Program-made: the position numbers and the translations under genes | The notes under the pieces: generated by a model | What the model was told of the DNA's origin: nothing | Seen by the model: the letters and a program-made list of their open reading frames with translations, nothing else | The model's database searches: none | Origin: Paramicrosporidium saccamoebae | Taxonomy: Eukaryota > Rozellomycota | Direction of reading: 5' to 3' | DNA: 64,000 nt | Assembly (NCBI GenBank): GCA_002794465.1 | Contig: MTSL01000050.1 | Coordinates: 65,164 to 129,163 of the forward strand | Shown: positions 50,500-61,549 of the stretch, in pieces | How the letters are laid out: the number at the start of each line of letters is the position of its first letter | How positions within the stretch are numbered: the first letter of the stretch is position 1

Positions 50500-51413
50500 T
50501 TACCAGTCAAAGTCAGTGTTGGAGCGAGAGAAGCAGAAATCAGAGCCATTGACGTGGATGATCCCCGCCCGAAGCACTCCGCGCCATCGGGTACGCACGC
50601 GACCAATCTTTTCGTACTGACATAAAATAAGATCAGCAATGTTTTCGTCGTCCACTTCGCCGTCCAACTCGTCCTCGTCATCCAGGTCAGAACCCAATTC
50701 GTCGACTGGCTCGACAGCAGTGGTGACAGCAGAGGGGATGGATGCAGGAATTTCACTCCTGGGCCGTTTGGCATTTGAACCAGTCTCCTCCTCGCCGTCG
50801 TCGTCAGCATTGTCGTTGCCATCCTTTTCACTGTCGCCTCCGTCATATTGTGGGAGCGTGACTACACAATCAGTAGGACCAAAAGGTCTACAGTCGAAAT
50901 GTATGTCCATTGCGCCGTCATATTGGGGAATGTTGTCATTCTGCACAGTCTCCACCTCATCGGTGGCAGGCTGCATCGGTTTGTTCACTGTTCGAATGGT
51001 TGTTGTCAGTTGGCCCGTTGCGGTTGGAAGCTGCACCGTGGCTGACATTATCGGTCTTGGCGGCGCATAGTACGGTACCGGTGTCGAGTAGGTGGCGGGG
51101 AAGCCGGGTCGCGCTACTCCAGGTGTCGGGTAGAAGAACCCTGCCGTCTGGGAGTAGTCGCGCGTCGCCGTAATGGGAAAGTCCTGTGGGCTGAAGACGC
51201 GCGATTCAATGAGCTTTTGCTCCCACAGCTACACATTAACAATACCCCACCTGCGTACCGTTTGGAGGTCCACTAGCACCTGCTCATCCACTCCCATATT
51301 TACAAAATCCGTCCGCACCGTCTTAATGACTTCCTCAATGACATTTTTGTATAATTGGGCCTACACCTATTATTCATTTCAGGGCTGCCTACCACATCTC
51401 CAGAGTTGGACAT
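50500..51413 (-). CDS. TOA1: TFIIA large subunit (3 exons)
   Basis: Exons 51393-51413, 51259-51360 and 50500-51228 with introns of 32 and 30 nt; 283 residues. The N-terminal four-helix-bundle half reads AQLYKNVIEEVIKTVRTDF, then GVDEQVLVDL and LWEQKLIESR, matching TFIIA-alpha. The middle is acidic and variable. The C-terminal beta half reads LGSDLDDEDE, ADLILCQYEKIGRVRTRWRG, LRAGIIHVNGSDFCFSR and TDFDW, matching TFIIA-beta. With the small subunit it stabilises TBP on promoters. The typical length is 280-380, so this is a compact form. Confidence 0.93.
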
Positions 51414-51469
51414 GCCAAACCAGGGATGAGGGGGAGGATGGAGATTCCCAGAGAGTTTGTAGTTGTAAA

Positions 51470-51569
51470 GAGTGTGTAATGAGTAGTATGTAATGAGTGG
51501 TGTGTAGTGAGTAGTGTGTAGTGAGTAGTGTGTAGTGAGTAGTGTGTAATGAGTAATGTGTAATTAGTA
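51470..51569. repeat. Minisatellite, ~14-bp unit
   Basis: About seven copies of a unit like GTGTGTAGTGAGTA with single-base variants, in the spacer between the TFIIA start and the patatin gene stop. Low-complexity open frames across it are not genes. Confidence 0.8.
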
Positions 51570-51645
51570 TTTGAAATCTCATAGACCATTCATTCTTATA
51601 CTATAGCCTCACAAATCCCCTCTTTATTACATTCTCACTACAGGG

Positions 51646-53323
51646 CTAGTTGTTGCCAAGACGGCGCATTATGTCTTCAATGGCAAACTCAATGGCACAA
51701 CGCATCTCAATTTGGCTGTGCCGCTTCCATGTTGCAACCTCGCCCTTTTGTATGCAGTATCGGACAAATTTTGGATCGGGATTGGACAGCAAATATTGGA
51801 TATCCGAGCAGTAGATGGTCGGTGTGATTTGGACATCACCCACCATGGGAGCCTTGAAAAAGTTGAGAATATTCAAAATTATTTGGGGAACAAGTCCCAG
51901 TTCCTTCATCTGTCTGAACCGATGTGACACTTCTGTAGTTGCCAGATTTGAAAGAGTCCACAAAAACGATCCGCGGTACTGTTCTGAGCGAAGAGGCCGC
52001 CACGTCAAATACGACGGCACTTGGGAGACGATAAAGTTGTTGGCGTTGAAAAGCTCAGTTAGACGCTTCACCGGCATCTCTTGAACCATCCGGGCTGACT
52101 CTAGCTTTACCGCCGAAGGATGCCAAGGATAGATTGTCCCGTCTTCCTTTTTGGACAAAAGCATGACTTCTTCATAAATGCCTGGTGTGGCGAGCGAGGC
52201 ACATGCTGCCGTCCAGATGACAAGATCAGGTGCTGTCATGTAGTTCAGCAAAACTGGAACTTCGTGCTTTCTCTTGGCGTATACGGTAATGTTGAGGATC
52301 AGCCCTGATTTTTGGTATGCCTCCCTAAAGGTGACATCTCCGATGTTGTGCCTCGCACACTCTTCCATTACGCGAATGTCAAAGAGACGTCCATGTTTCA
52401 AGAAGCGGGTCAACTTTCGTTTAAAGCTGCCTTGGGCTCCATTTCTGTAAAAGGCGTCGAATTTGATAGTTTCGCCGCTAAATATTTCACTCAGCTTTGA
52501 TGCGTCCTGCACACAGATGAGCGATGCAACCAGAGCCCCAACATACGAACCACAGATTATCCGCGGCATTAAATTGCGCTCGTGGAGGGCCTTGACAACA
52601 CCCAAATGACACATACCAAACGAAGCGCCGCCGTGGAGGATGAGCACCGTCCGGCCGAATGTCTGCAGCAGTTCGGAAAAGAACTCTCTTTTAGAAATGG
52701 GGTCGATGGAGGGGTCTTTGCTGTCGGCGATTCTGTTTAGACCATGCACCACTTCATGAACGTACTCTTCAATCAGCGCCTTGGTTCCCGCAAACGAGTG
52801 TCTGTACAAGTCGGGATTTCCAATCCCGCCTAGATTTCGCAAATGTCCTAAACACATTACAACACTGGCAATCCAATACCGGCCCGAATAAAAAACATTG
52901 TGGAGGCAATGTCGTCCTCTGCGTTGAAGCCACGGAGGTGGTCGAGACGTACAGATATCATTTTGTGATCATATCCCTTTCCCTTTGGAATAGTCCTCCA
53001 CCTTTCATTCCCTAAGTATTTGGTAAACTGTTCAAGTAGTCTTACCGGTGACCCTACAAAGTCAAATAACATGCGTTGTTACCGGTCAAGTTCCGCTGCA
53101 AGCATTTTCCATTGTTCATAGGACTCGGCCCTAGCCATCTGTCTTCTCAAAACATCCGCGTGACTTTGGCACGGATACATGATCGTGTTCAGGGACACCT
53201 GCGCTCAACAGACAGTTCAGCGGCTGTACCTGAATCCATTGGACCAGTGTGCTGGCAACCCGAAAGCTCTTTTCTAGCAAAAAGGCCTACTATCAGCTAG
53301 TCTGATCAATCGAGTACAATCAT
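51646..53323 (-). CDS. Patatin/TGL-type lipase homolog lacking the canonical Ser (5 exons)
   Basis: Exons 53318-53323, 53230-53286, 53083-53198, 52880-53040 and 51646-52847; introns 31, 31, 42 and 32 nt; 513 residues. The N-terminal ARAESYEQWKMLAAELDR and HLRNLGGIGNPDLY, GTKALIEEY are hallmarks of the Tgl3/4/5-SDP1 triacylglycerol lipases. The patatin core has VLILHGGASFGMCHLGVVKAL and, where relatives have GSSxG, IICGSYVGALVAS. The nucleophile position is Tyr (TAT). EDGTIYPWHPSA carries the Asp side. Either a pseudo-lipase or a single-base error is implied. The third junction uses an AAG acceptor and is the least certain. Confidence 0.85.
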
Positions 53324-53556
53324 GGACAACAGCCAGCCTCCTGCGGACCCGTGTTTCCGCTTAGGCTCAGCCTGCAACTTAAACTCCCGACCCAAATCGG
53401 TTAAGTAAAATTAATATTTTTGGGGTTTGTAGTAACTATTCTGATAAACAGCACCTGCTTCTGATTTGTAATCCAATGTGCTGAAGTTGGTAGTCTGTAG
53501 CGGTTAATAGCGAGATGTTCTCGTGCACTGAAAAAATTTGTTAAACCGCATCCGCT

Positions 53557-53743
53557 TGTCGCGTAGTGGGGATAAATAGTATGGACTGTCAGGCGGGAAA
53601 GGGGGGATTTGTTCACTGCTAATCCTAGAATAGTATGCACACACATCTCACTGTCCTCAAACACTCGGCTAATCGATCCACTCTATCACACAAGTATATC
53701 TTCACATCTCCAAATGCCCACCTAATCAACCCTCTACGTCAAA
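53557..53743 (+). mobile_element. MITE, subfamily A, 187 bp, with CGCT target duplication
   Basis: Starts TGTCGCGTAG, ends CTACGTCAAA, flanked by CGCT on both sides (53553-53556 and 53744-53747). Shares CACTGCTAATCCTAGAATAG and ACTGTCCTCAAA with elements at 30375 and 61417. It sits in the divergent spacer between the TGL-type gene and TSR2; the rest of that spacer holds nothing recognised. Confidence 0.85.
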
Positions 53744-53959
53744 CGCTTATGATTGGCGACCTTGACTCAGATACTTTTGCTATCCCACAATCCCGTGTTG
53801 GGGGTAGTAATCTGTAATGGCGTCATTTAGTAACTACATACGCTTGCTCTCTAACAGGGCCCCTTCGTCTGGATTTAGATAGCGTCGGACGGCCAGTCTA
53901 CTTTAAGATAATGTGCATTGATTATGTCAAGACACCCCTCATTGTCAATCCCCGGCCCA

Positions 53960-54467
53960 ATGGACAACTCCATCCATCCGAACAAAAGAAACTTTATAGA
54001 GGGCCTGCATATCATTTTTGATCGCTGGGTTGCCTTCCGGATGGCACTGGATATGGAATGGGGCGGCCACGATACCTCGGACAAGGCACAGCAATTCAAA
54101 GAGGGGCTGGTGGACTATTTCGATCGAGGTAGGACGGTTCTGGTTGTTTTATGTTGAAGAGGGAAAGAATATTGAGCCGGAAGATATCGAAGACATTCTG
54201 CTTGATGTCATGTGTAGCGAGTTTTGCACAGTTCTTGAGGACGGCAGCGAAATAGAGGTTCATCTAGGGTATCCGAGTGCTCATTAGTTGTAGGTGGCAA
54301 AGTCTATCTGGGCGCTTTACCAAGAATCTGTAAAGGGAAATACAGCATTGCTAGAATCTCTGCGGCAGCGTGCTGGGAAGGCTTTGAACTTGAATGTTGT
54401 GAAACCATCAAACGAGGAATCCTCGTCAGAAGAGTATAGTGAAGATGACGACCCGATGGACGAGTGA
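53960..54467 (+). CDS. TSR2: Pre-rRNA processing protein TSR2 (3 exons)
   Basis: Exons 53960-54128, 54160-54257 and 54294-54467; introns of 31 nt (AAG acceptor) and 36 nt; 146 residues. It shows the family pattern: FIEGLHIIFDRWVAFRMALD, MEWGGHDTSDKAQQF, DYFD, EDIEDILLDVMCSEF, LEDGSEIEVAKSIWALYQ, with an acidic tail (SSSEEYSEDDDPMDE). Tsr2 is the chaperone that escorts ribosomal protein eS26 into pre-ribosomes. An upstream in-frame ATG (53924) would add 12 residues. Without the inferred introns the WGG core and EDGS block fall in different frames. Confidence 0.88.
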
Positions 54468-54687
54468 TTCATAGATCAATAATTATTTAGATGAATGTAT
54501 TATTTTTCCTTTGGTTGACCAGGTGAATAAGCTTTTCTTGACGCCCTGCGCATTCTAGGCCGAGCGAGCGGCCACTAAACTCCCCGCCCTTTATTGAAAG
54601 CTTTAATGTCCATCATATAAGCATCATACTTGTGTCGTGGCTAAAATACAAAACCAGCATTTTTCCTTTCTTTGGCACATCACTAAG

Positions 54688-57102
54688 ATGCCTTTTCGGC
54701 GTGTCGCCACCCTTTCGTCAACATCTACCAACTTTTCCGAATTCCTAAGCACCTGGAAGTCGGTTACAGATGCGGAGTATGAGACTCACAAGGAAGCCTT
54801 TTCCTCTTGCATGGAGCATGGAGAATTGCCTGTTACTCAAATTATCCAGAATTATTTTGAACGTATCCGGACAGAGTATTCACGACGTGATCGTTATGAA
54901 AATAAAGGCGAGTTTATGAAGGTGCTCGTTCTGGGGAGCAGAATAAAGGCGCTGTATGGACGCCTAGTGCAGGACAATGTTGCCAAAGTGTCACATACTG
55001 TACTTTGCTGGATGAATGAAGAACTTCAGACTCACATTTCGGCGTGGACGAGCGATCTCAAATTGCGTGTTTGTCCGAGACCTGCTTGCTACGGTCAGTT
55101 GGTGAAAGTCTCCATAATGTTGGACATTACTCGCGACTGGGTTGCCTCTTTTCCTCTACAGCTTCGCGTGGCTAACTCGAACGGAACAATTTTTTTTGCA
55201 CTTGGGTAGCAGCACAGGTTTGCCTTACGTTTTAGGTATTACGGAATCTTTTTATTGGACCAAATTATTGATAGCACAATTAGTTCTGTTAGTCGATTGC
55301 ACGATCGCTTCTTGCTAAGGGGTGATCGGGGTCTCTTTATGCGGGATCTACGAAAACTAGTTACCGTGCTCAATTTCCGTTTCCAAACCTATGGGCGATG
55401 CATGCAGGTTATGAAACGCAGCGTAGCACTATGCAGCGATCTAAAGGCTTTTTCGGAAGAGTCACTTCAAAAATTTCTGGTGCACTTGAAAAATTGTGGC
55501 AAGTTTATGATCGAGTACGAGGATGAGGATGTTGTAGAGTTCTTGTCCACTTCTTTGCAGGATCCAGAAAGACGAAGAATATTCGACGAGGCCATTAGTG
55601 ACTTTTCATTTGCCCTCACCGATGACTTTAGGATCAGAGTCTATCAGGGCGGAACTAGACACGGTGACATTTATGTTGAAAGTCGGCATTCGTGGGTCAA
55701 GGACAAGTGGGTTTCTGAGGTGTCTCATTCGTTTGGTCTGCAGATTACCAACTCGGGCTACTCGCCCATGCCAAAATTGAATTTATGGATGATGAATGTT
55801 CGATCTCGGCTAGAGATGATTTCGCTTTCTTCCTTTTGGGTTACTAACATTCTCGAAGACGGGGGATTTTTGACCGTGGATCCCGCGACAAACATAATGA
55901 TGCACTACCTTGCCTGTGTGCACAGTGCCGAAATTCTTATAAATCCGATAAGCCTGTTGGTAGCGTCAACTGGAATGCTTTGGACTGTCACCATGGCAAA
56001 GATGGGGAGCTGGTTGTGTACGATGGAAAAACTAATCGGAACAGAGTGGTTGACTCAACCGTGGAAAAAGCTGACTTTTTGCATGAACCTTATCAGCCAG
56101 TTGATCAGAAGGTGTCCTAAAAGCATGCGCTTGCATGGCCTTGTCAATGCCATGACAGACATAGTCAATTTATTGCAAGATGACGCCGATCTTAAAACTA
56201 TTGACAAAGAAAACAAAGACATTAATGAAAAAATGATCCTCAAAGAGATGACAGTCAAATGTATTGACGAGGCTGTCCATTTAGAGTCGAAAAAGGTTGA
56301 AACTTGCGGGCCAGCAGAGGTTAAATACCTTTATCGTCTGGGCGGGGGATCATTTGGCCAGGTGTATCGCTGCTACGATCCTGTGCTGAATTGCGCCATT
56401 GCCTTAAAGGTCGTCACCGTCCCTGCTGCAGACGCCGTATCTGGCCAGCATCTGGCTTCTGAAATTGGTCACTTGAAGTACATTAACCATCGGAACATTA
56501 CTCGTCTTCATGACTATGTTGTTCAGGGCAACACGACCTATCTCAAGATGGAGCTCTGCGATGGCGGTTCTCTCCAGGACCTGATTAAACCTGGTAATCA
56601 TGTTGACTTGCGACTGTTCCGGGGCGTTGCGCATCAGATCCTTCTGGGATTGTCCTTTCTCCATGCCAACCAAATCGTCCATGGCGATATGAAGCCAGCC
56701 AATATCCTTTGCGACTCTTTTGGCGCAATCAAGTTGGCCGACTTTGGAACATCACACTGTCTCATAAACAGCGCCCGGAACGAGACTACCGGCACCTTTC
56801 TATACACGGCGCCTGAAGTCTTGGTGGGAGGGGCAGCCTTGCCACATTCAGATCTCTGGTCAGTAGGATGCACTCTTTTCCATCTGGCTACTGGAATTCC
56901 TCCCTGGGCCGACTGTAGAACCTCGTGGCAAGTCATGCTAAAGGCCTCTCAGAAACAATGCTTCGACTTGACCCCGCTCCATCAATGTCCCTTGCCGCAA
57001 GAAGCAAAGGACATTATTTTGGCGTGTCTAGAGGTAGAGCCAGCATCTAGACCCTATGTTCCAGAACTCCTGGTCACCAAATATTTTTTTGATCCCGAAT
57101 AG
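54688..57102 (+). CDS. SSK2: SSK2/MEKK4-type MAP kinase kinase kinase, copy A (2 exons)
   Basis: Exons 54688-55205 and 55236-57102 with a 30-nt intron; 794 residues. About 530 N-terminal residues are helical and resemble the regulatory region of Ssk2/MEKK4. The kinase domain (about 533-794) has GGGSFGQVYR, ALKVV (catalytic Lys), MELCDGGSLQDLI, HGDMKPANIL, LADFGTSH and GTFLYTAPEV. The catalytic loop reads HGD rather than HRD. The upstream start MAKIQ is not an ATG; MPFRRVATLSS is. It would act in stress (HOG-type) MAPK signalling, inferred from the family. A tandem paralog follows at 57416. Confidence 0.85.
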
Positions 57103-57415
57103 CAAACCAATGTATATAGTAAACTGTGTCCGCTATTAACTACATAGCGGTATTCTAAAAGTTGGTTTATCTTGTCCCGCAAATTTCCTTTACAAGTCGC
57201 GCTTAAGGGATGATAATTTGTATTTAGAGCATGATCAAATAAAAGAGTTCACCTTATGGAAGGAGCTCTACTACTCACAGACACAGCTACTGCTTAGGGC
57301 GTGCAATAGTAGCCCTTGTACGTAGGCTAAAGAGTCCTTGCACCATACAAGCCCATTCTTTTCAGCCTGGCGATTCATCAATTTCACTCGCCACTCGGGG
57401 AAACCGGGGGTATAT
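57103..57415. other. Spacer between the two SSK2-type kinases
   Basis: 313 bp. The frame of kinase B is open leftwards to about 57338 but has no ATG before 57416; this may be leader or contain a short unseen exon. Nothing else recognised. Confidence 0.45.
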
Positions 57416-59698
57416 ATGAGCTCGTCCTCTTTGGCGCTGATTGAAAACTGGGGCATCTTTTTCAATGAAAACTCGGACAAGACTGCTCTTGAAAAGCTTT
57501 CCATCCAATCAGTACAAACTAGTATTCACGAACTGTTCGGTATCATTGAACAAGAGTCGTGGGACTTTTATGATGAACAGCAACAACTGATTAATGCGTT
57601 CATAGCCACTGCACGGCTCCGCAATCTGCTAATCCTATATGGTCTTGAACTATCCACTTCAGCTATTAGAAACATCGACATGCGAATCCGCTCCATGTTT
57701 GCCGTTTGGACTGCCAGTTTGCAGAAGAAGATGATTCCCCGCCCCGCCAATTTGGGCGATTTTCCCTGCTTCTCTGGGCTACTTGCATACTTTAATAATT
57801 TTGTCCGGTCTTTTTCCATTTCCAGCAGTGTCCGAGGGACGGAGTCTATGCTATTACTGGGTTGTGGAACTAACACGCTGGGACTGGTCGATCAGATCGG
57901 CGACTTTCTAATCGTAGCCATTAGCCATGCACACGACCATTTCTTACTGAACGGAAATAGAGAAAGACTGATGGAAGAGTATAAAAACATCATGTTCAAG
58001 ACGATGGGGAGATTGAGGCGACATGTGGGATGTGCTCGGGTATTGCGTCAGTTGGCATCCATCTCCTCGCTACTAAATGCTCCTGATCAGGTTGCATTGC
58101 AAGAATTCACAGATTACCTAATTGTCACTGGCAAATTTACTCGAACATTGCAAGATGATGGGTCTGTGCAGTTTGTGTCAAACTCTCTAATCAGAGATAC
58201 TGCCAAATATGCACTTTTCAAGTATTCTACAGTGGATCGATCATCAACCTTTTTTGATGAATTCCGCATCACTGTCGACACTACCAAGCTGGCAGTCACA
58301 GTCGAAGGACGCAATTCGTGGGCCAAGGACCGCTGGGTCTCTGAGATTACTTCCAAATTCCGCCTCTCCATCGTCCGTGCGCAAATGGCCTCTGTGGCCA
58401 CGCTGAACCAATGGATGGGTGATGTGCAGCACCGATTAGAGACTATTGTTCTCATTATGATGTGGGGAGTTCATCTTGTTAGGAGGGAAAGCTTGCTGGA
58501 ATTGGACCCGACCTTTGTCTTAACGTGCTACTATTACTGTTGTTCGTTTGCCCTGGATACTTTGGAGACTGCTGATGGTGCCATTTCGTGTATCACAAAA
58601 GATTTGTGGCGTGCGACTGGAAGAAAGATTTGTTCTTGGATCGCTGCATCGGCGTCGTTTTGGCATTCTGAATCGCCCAAACTTGCCATGGAAAACACTC
58701 TGCTAGCCCTGAATCATCTGGCGCGATATATGCACGTCTGTCCTAATAACAATCTTATCCCGTTCAACAGCCTTTGCTCATCATTGCAGAGGCTTCAGGC
58801 CGTTGTTCTATCCCCAGCGGCAGCCACTCAGAGTAGCGAGCTTCTTGCCCACTTTCTTGACTGTTGTCTTGAACGTTGCCGTAGCAATTGCAGCAATTTC
58901 GTGTCACCCATAAAAAATACAAAAGGCACTGGAATCAAGTTCCCCACCATTATTGGTGGCGGCACATATGGCATTGTTTACAAGTGCTTTGATCTCAAAC
59001 TCAATTCCGCCATTGCCCTTAAAGAAATTCGTCTCTCTAAAGCCAATGGTAATCTTGCTGAAGAGGTATGCTATCTCAAGTTTCTCAAACACTGCAACAT
59101 TGTGGCCTTCCTGGACGCAGTCACTACAGATGAGGCAGTGTATCTCAAGACGGAACTCTGCCAAGGCGGATCGCTTCTTGATCTTATTACTGCCGGCCCA
59201 CCTCCTGACTCTCTAAGCTTTAGAAGGATCATGGTCCAAATACTGTTGGGATTGACGTTTCTACACGGGAACAACATTATTCACGGCGACTTGAAGCCGG
59301 GAAACATTTTGCTAGATCGATTTGGAGTGGTCAAGCTGGCAGATTTTGGGACGTCGCATTGCCTTGCAAAGGACAGACAGGCATTTCCGATGGGCACGCT
59401 CCCTTACATGGCGCCAGAAGTCATATTGGGCGGCCAAGCCACCCATAGTTCAGACATTTGGTCCCTAGGATGTACGCTCTTCCAATTGGCCACTGGGCTT
59501 GCACCTTATGCGGAATGCGAAGGGCTTTGCCAGACCCTGCTGACCATTTCCCAAGGAAGGTTATTTGATCTGGCTCCGCTTTACAAAGCCCCACTAGAAC
59601 CATGGATTCAGCAACTGATCTGTTCCTGTCTCTCCTTTAATCCAATCGAACGGCCGCTGACCACCATCCTGTTGCTCAACAATAACCTTTATGGATAA
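57416..59698 (+). CDS. SSK2: SSK2/MEKK4-type MAP kinase kinase kinase, copy B
   Basis: 760 residues from MSSSSLALIENW, single exon. The regulatory half aligns with copy A through blocks such as NSWAKDRWVSEITSKF (copy A HSWVKDKWVSEVSHSF). The kinase domain runs from about 509: GGGTYGIVYK, ALKEI (Lys about 536), ELCQGGSLLDLI, HGDLKPGNIL (about 623), LADFGTSH (about 643), GTLPYMAPEV and SDIWSLGCTL. It also has HGD instead of HRD, so loss of the Arg predates the duplication. Its TAA stop is immediately followed by the ATG of the next gene (TAAATG), with no intergenic base. Confidence 0.85.
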   Translation: MSSSSLALIENWGIFFNENSDKTALEKLSIQSVQTSIHELFGIIEQESWDFYDEQQQLINAFIATARLRNLLILYGLELSTSAIRNIDMRIRSMFAVWTASLQKKMIPRPANLGDFPCFSGLLAYFNNFVRSFSISSSVRGTESMLLLGCGTNTLGLVDQIGDFLIVAISHAHDHFLLNGNRERLMEEYKNIMFKTMGRLRRHVGCARVLRQLASISSLLNAPDQVALQEFTDYLIVTGKFTRTLQDDGSVQFVSNSLIRDTAKYALFKYSTVDRSSTFFDEFRITVDTTKLAVTVEGRNSWAKDRWVSEITSKFRLSIVRAQMASVATLNQWMGDVQHRLETIVLIMMWGVHLVRRESLLELDPTFVLTCYYYCCSFALDTLETADGAISCITKDLWRATGRKICSWIAASASFWHSESPKLAMENTLLALNHLARYMHVCPNNNLIPFNSLCSSLQRLQAVVLSPAAATQSSELLAHFLDCCLERCRSNCSNFVSPIKNTKGTGIKFPTIIGGGTYGIVYKCFDLKLNSAIALKEIRLSKANGNLAEEVCYLKFLKHCNIVAFLDAVTTDEAVYLKTELCQGGSLLDLITAGPPPDSLSFRRIMVQILLGLTFLHGNNIIHGDLKPGNILLDRFGVVKLADFGTSHCLAKDRQAFPMGTLPYMAPEVILGGQATHSSDIWSLGCTLFQLATGLAPYAECEGLCQTLLTISQGRLFDLAPLYKAPLEPWIQQLICSCLSFNPIERPLTTILLLNNNLYG

Positions 59699-61336
59699 AT
59701 GCCTTTTCGTGCAACCACAATGCTAAAGGTTTCTACTGGAATGCAATTTACGGAAGATGATACTCCTTCCTTTACCTCGTGCAATTGCGACCACACAAAG
59801 CGAGAGAATTCTGTTGGAATACTTGATTGCGGGGGAACATTTGGTTGTGGGAGAGCACTTCAACTCATTGGGATGTCCAATTGCGAAAAGCCGCCTCAAT
59901 ATATCAATGCGGCCTGCAAGCCCAGCATTCACGAGCCTGTCTCGATTGAGGATTTAATTCCAAAGTATTCCCACTCAGTACGACTGACACTTAGTGTCGT
60001 AGAAACTTCAATCGCTACCGTTGGCGAGGGACTTTGCAAGGCAGAGGCCGAGGCGATTCGCTCTAATTTAATTCGACAGCAAGAACAAGTATATTTTATG
60101 ATGGCTGCCCCAACTTTTATAGTTCCGCGAACATCGAATTAAAGAATTCAGTCGAAAATTGGAAAAGATACGTTCCATGTATGACTATCTGACGGCGGAG
60201 GAGGTGTTTGAAGTATTAGGATTGTTTAATGACGACGAGGATCTTGTGGTCCTGGAATTGACAAAGCCCGAAACTCTTTCGGCGATACGCAAGTCGGTTG
60301 CTCTCAAATACACTGCCATCAATAATGTCAAAGCTGGTTTCATTTCCCAAGGTCCATTAATTGATAGAGAATCTGTCCGAGGCACAGCGGATGGCACAGA
60401 AGACTTTACTAGAGCGCCGTGTGCAGTCGGCAGAACGTGGATTTATTGCCACCAACCGACGTCGCAAGTAGCAGGATTTGTGCACTGTTGACATTTAGAG
60501 TTTACAAGTGTGAGGGTCGATTACGTCTGGATGATGCCGTTGCACAGTTGGATACCAATTTGGAGGATGCCATGAAAGGCTGGTCCACCGCCCGCGTTAG
60601 GGCCTTTAATGCGCTCAAGGATAAGCCCAATACGTATTACTATCGATTCAATGCACCGGGTGAGCAGCAGCGCAACGGTGCTTGGACCAGCGAGGAACAC
60701 CGTCTTTTTATGAAGCGGATCGCCGAAGTTGGTGCCGACGGGCAATGGGGCATCTTTTCCATGTCCATTCCGGGACGTGTCGGCTACCAAGTAGGCCGCT
60801 TGGGATCTATTGGTGATATTTAGTGCGCTAATTACTACCGGAAATTGATTCAAGAAGGAAGAGTAACTGACGAGAATTATGTCATTGATCAGAAAGGAAA
60901 GGCGCATTATGTATTCGGAACCAAAAGCAAAGAAATCCGTTTGCAAGAAAAATCACTGAAACGCCCAAATGCAAAAAGAGTGCGATCACAGAGTATTTCC
61001 AGTGAATCGGAACAAGAGGCGACAGTCGTCTCTCCGCTAACCTTGGAGAGTGAATGCGAGGAATCCCAAAATTCCTGTCCAATAAATCCACGCAATGGTG
61101 ATATCAATCCGCTTCCTGGGTTCATTGATTTCGTCACCAGACAAGAAGTGACAAGACCTGCCATCTCGCCGTACGGACATGTGCTCAGCTACGATACATG
61201 GTTACGGTGTCTGTGTACTGGAGACCGTAGGAACATTTGTCCCTTTACCAATCAACCACTCTACAAACGACAACTCGTCATTCTCACCGAAGATAACGTG
61301 TTCAGCTATCGCGACATGATCCAGCAGTCTTTATGA
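59699..61336 (+). CDS. SANT/Myb-like plus U-box-like nuclear protein (5 exons)
   Basis: Exons 59699-60088, 60123-60326, 60370-60467, 60499-60790 and 60824-61336; introns 34, 43, 31 and 33 nt; 498 residues. Residues about 115-240 are helical and coiled (RQQEQFREHRIKEFSRKLEK). A SANT-like domain follows (about 300-365: GAWTSEEHRLFMKRI, GQWGIFSMSIPGRVGYQCAN, YYRKLIQEG). The C-terminus (about 435-498) has a U-box-like pattern: LPGFIDFVTRQEV, AISPYGHVLSYDTWLRC and CPFTNQPLYKRQLVIL. No named family is recognised. A chromatin-associated ubiquitin ligase is a reasonable hypothesis. The second intron (GTCAAA donor, GAG acceptor) is the weakest. Confidence 0.7.
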
Positions 61337-61416
61337 GCGCGAATGGATGTTGGGCCTATTAGTGAGCGAAAATTTTTATTAAAGACGCCATTGTAGACTA
61401 TCGCTCACGGTGCTAT

Positions 61417-61549
61417 TGTGACGTAGAGGCAGAGGGTTGATTAGTTGCTGGGTATTTGAGGACAGTGAAATGTGCATCCCTACTATTCTAGGATTAGCAG
61501 TGAATAAACCCTCCTTCCCGTCCATACTATTTATCCCCGCTACGCAACA
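61417..61549 (-). mobile_element. MITE, subfamily A, 133 bp, with CTAT target duplication
   Basis: Starts TGTGACGTAG and ends CTACGCAACA, flanked by CTAT on both sides (61413-61416 and 61550-61553). Nearly the reverse complement of the element at 30375. Non-coding. Confidence 0.85.

Noticed and set aside
34504-51569. CRISPR array or similar
   Set aside because: The short tandem repeats at 34504, 34653 and 51470 have no unique spacers, and the genome is eukaryotic.
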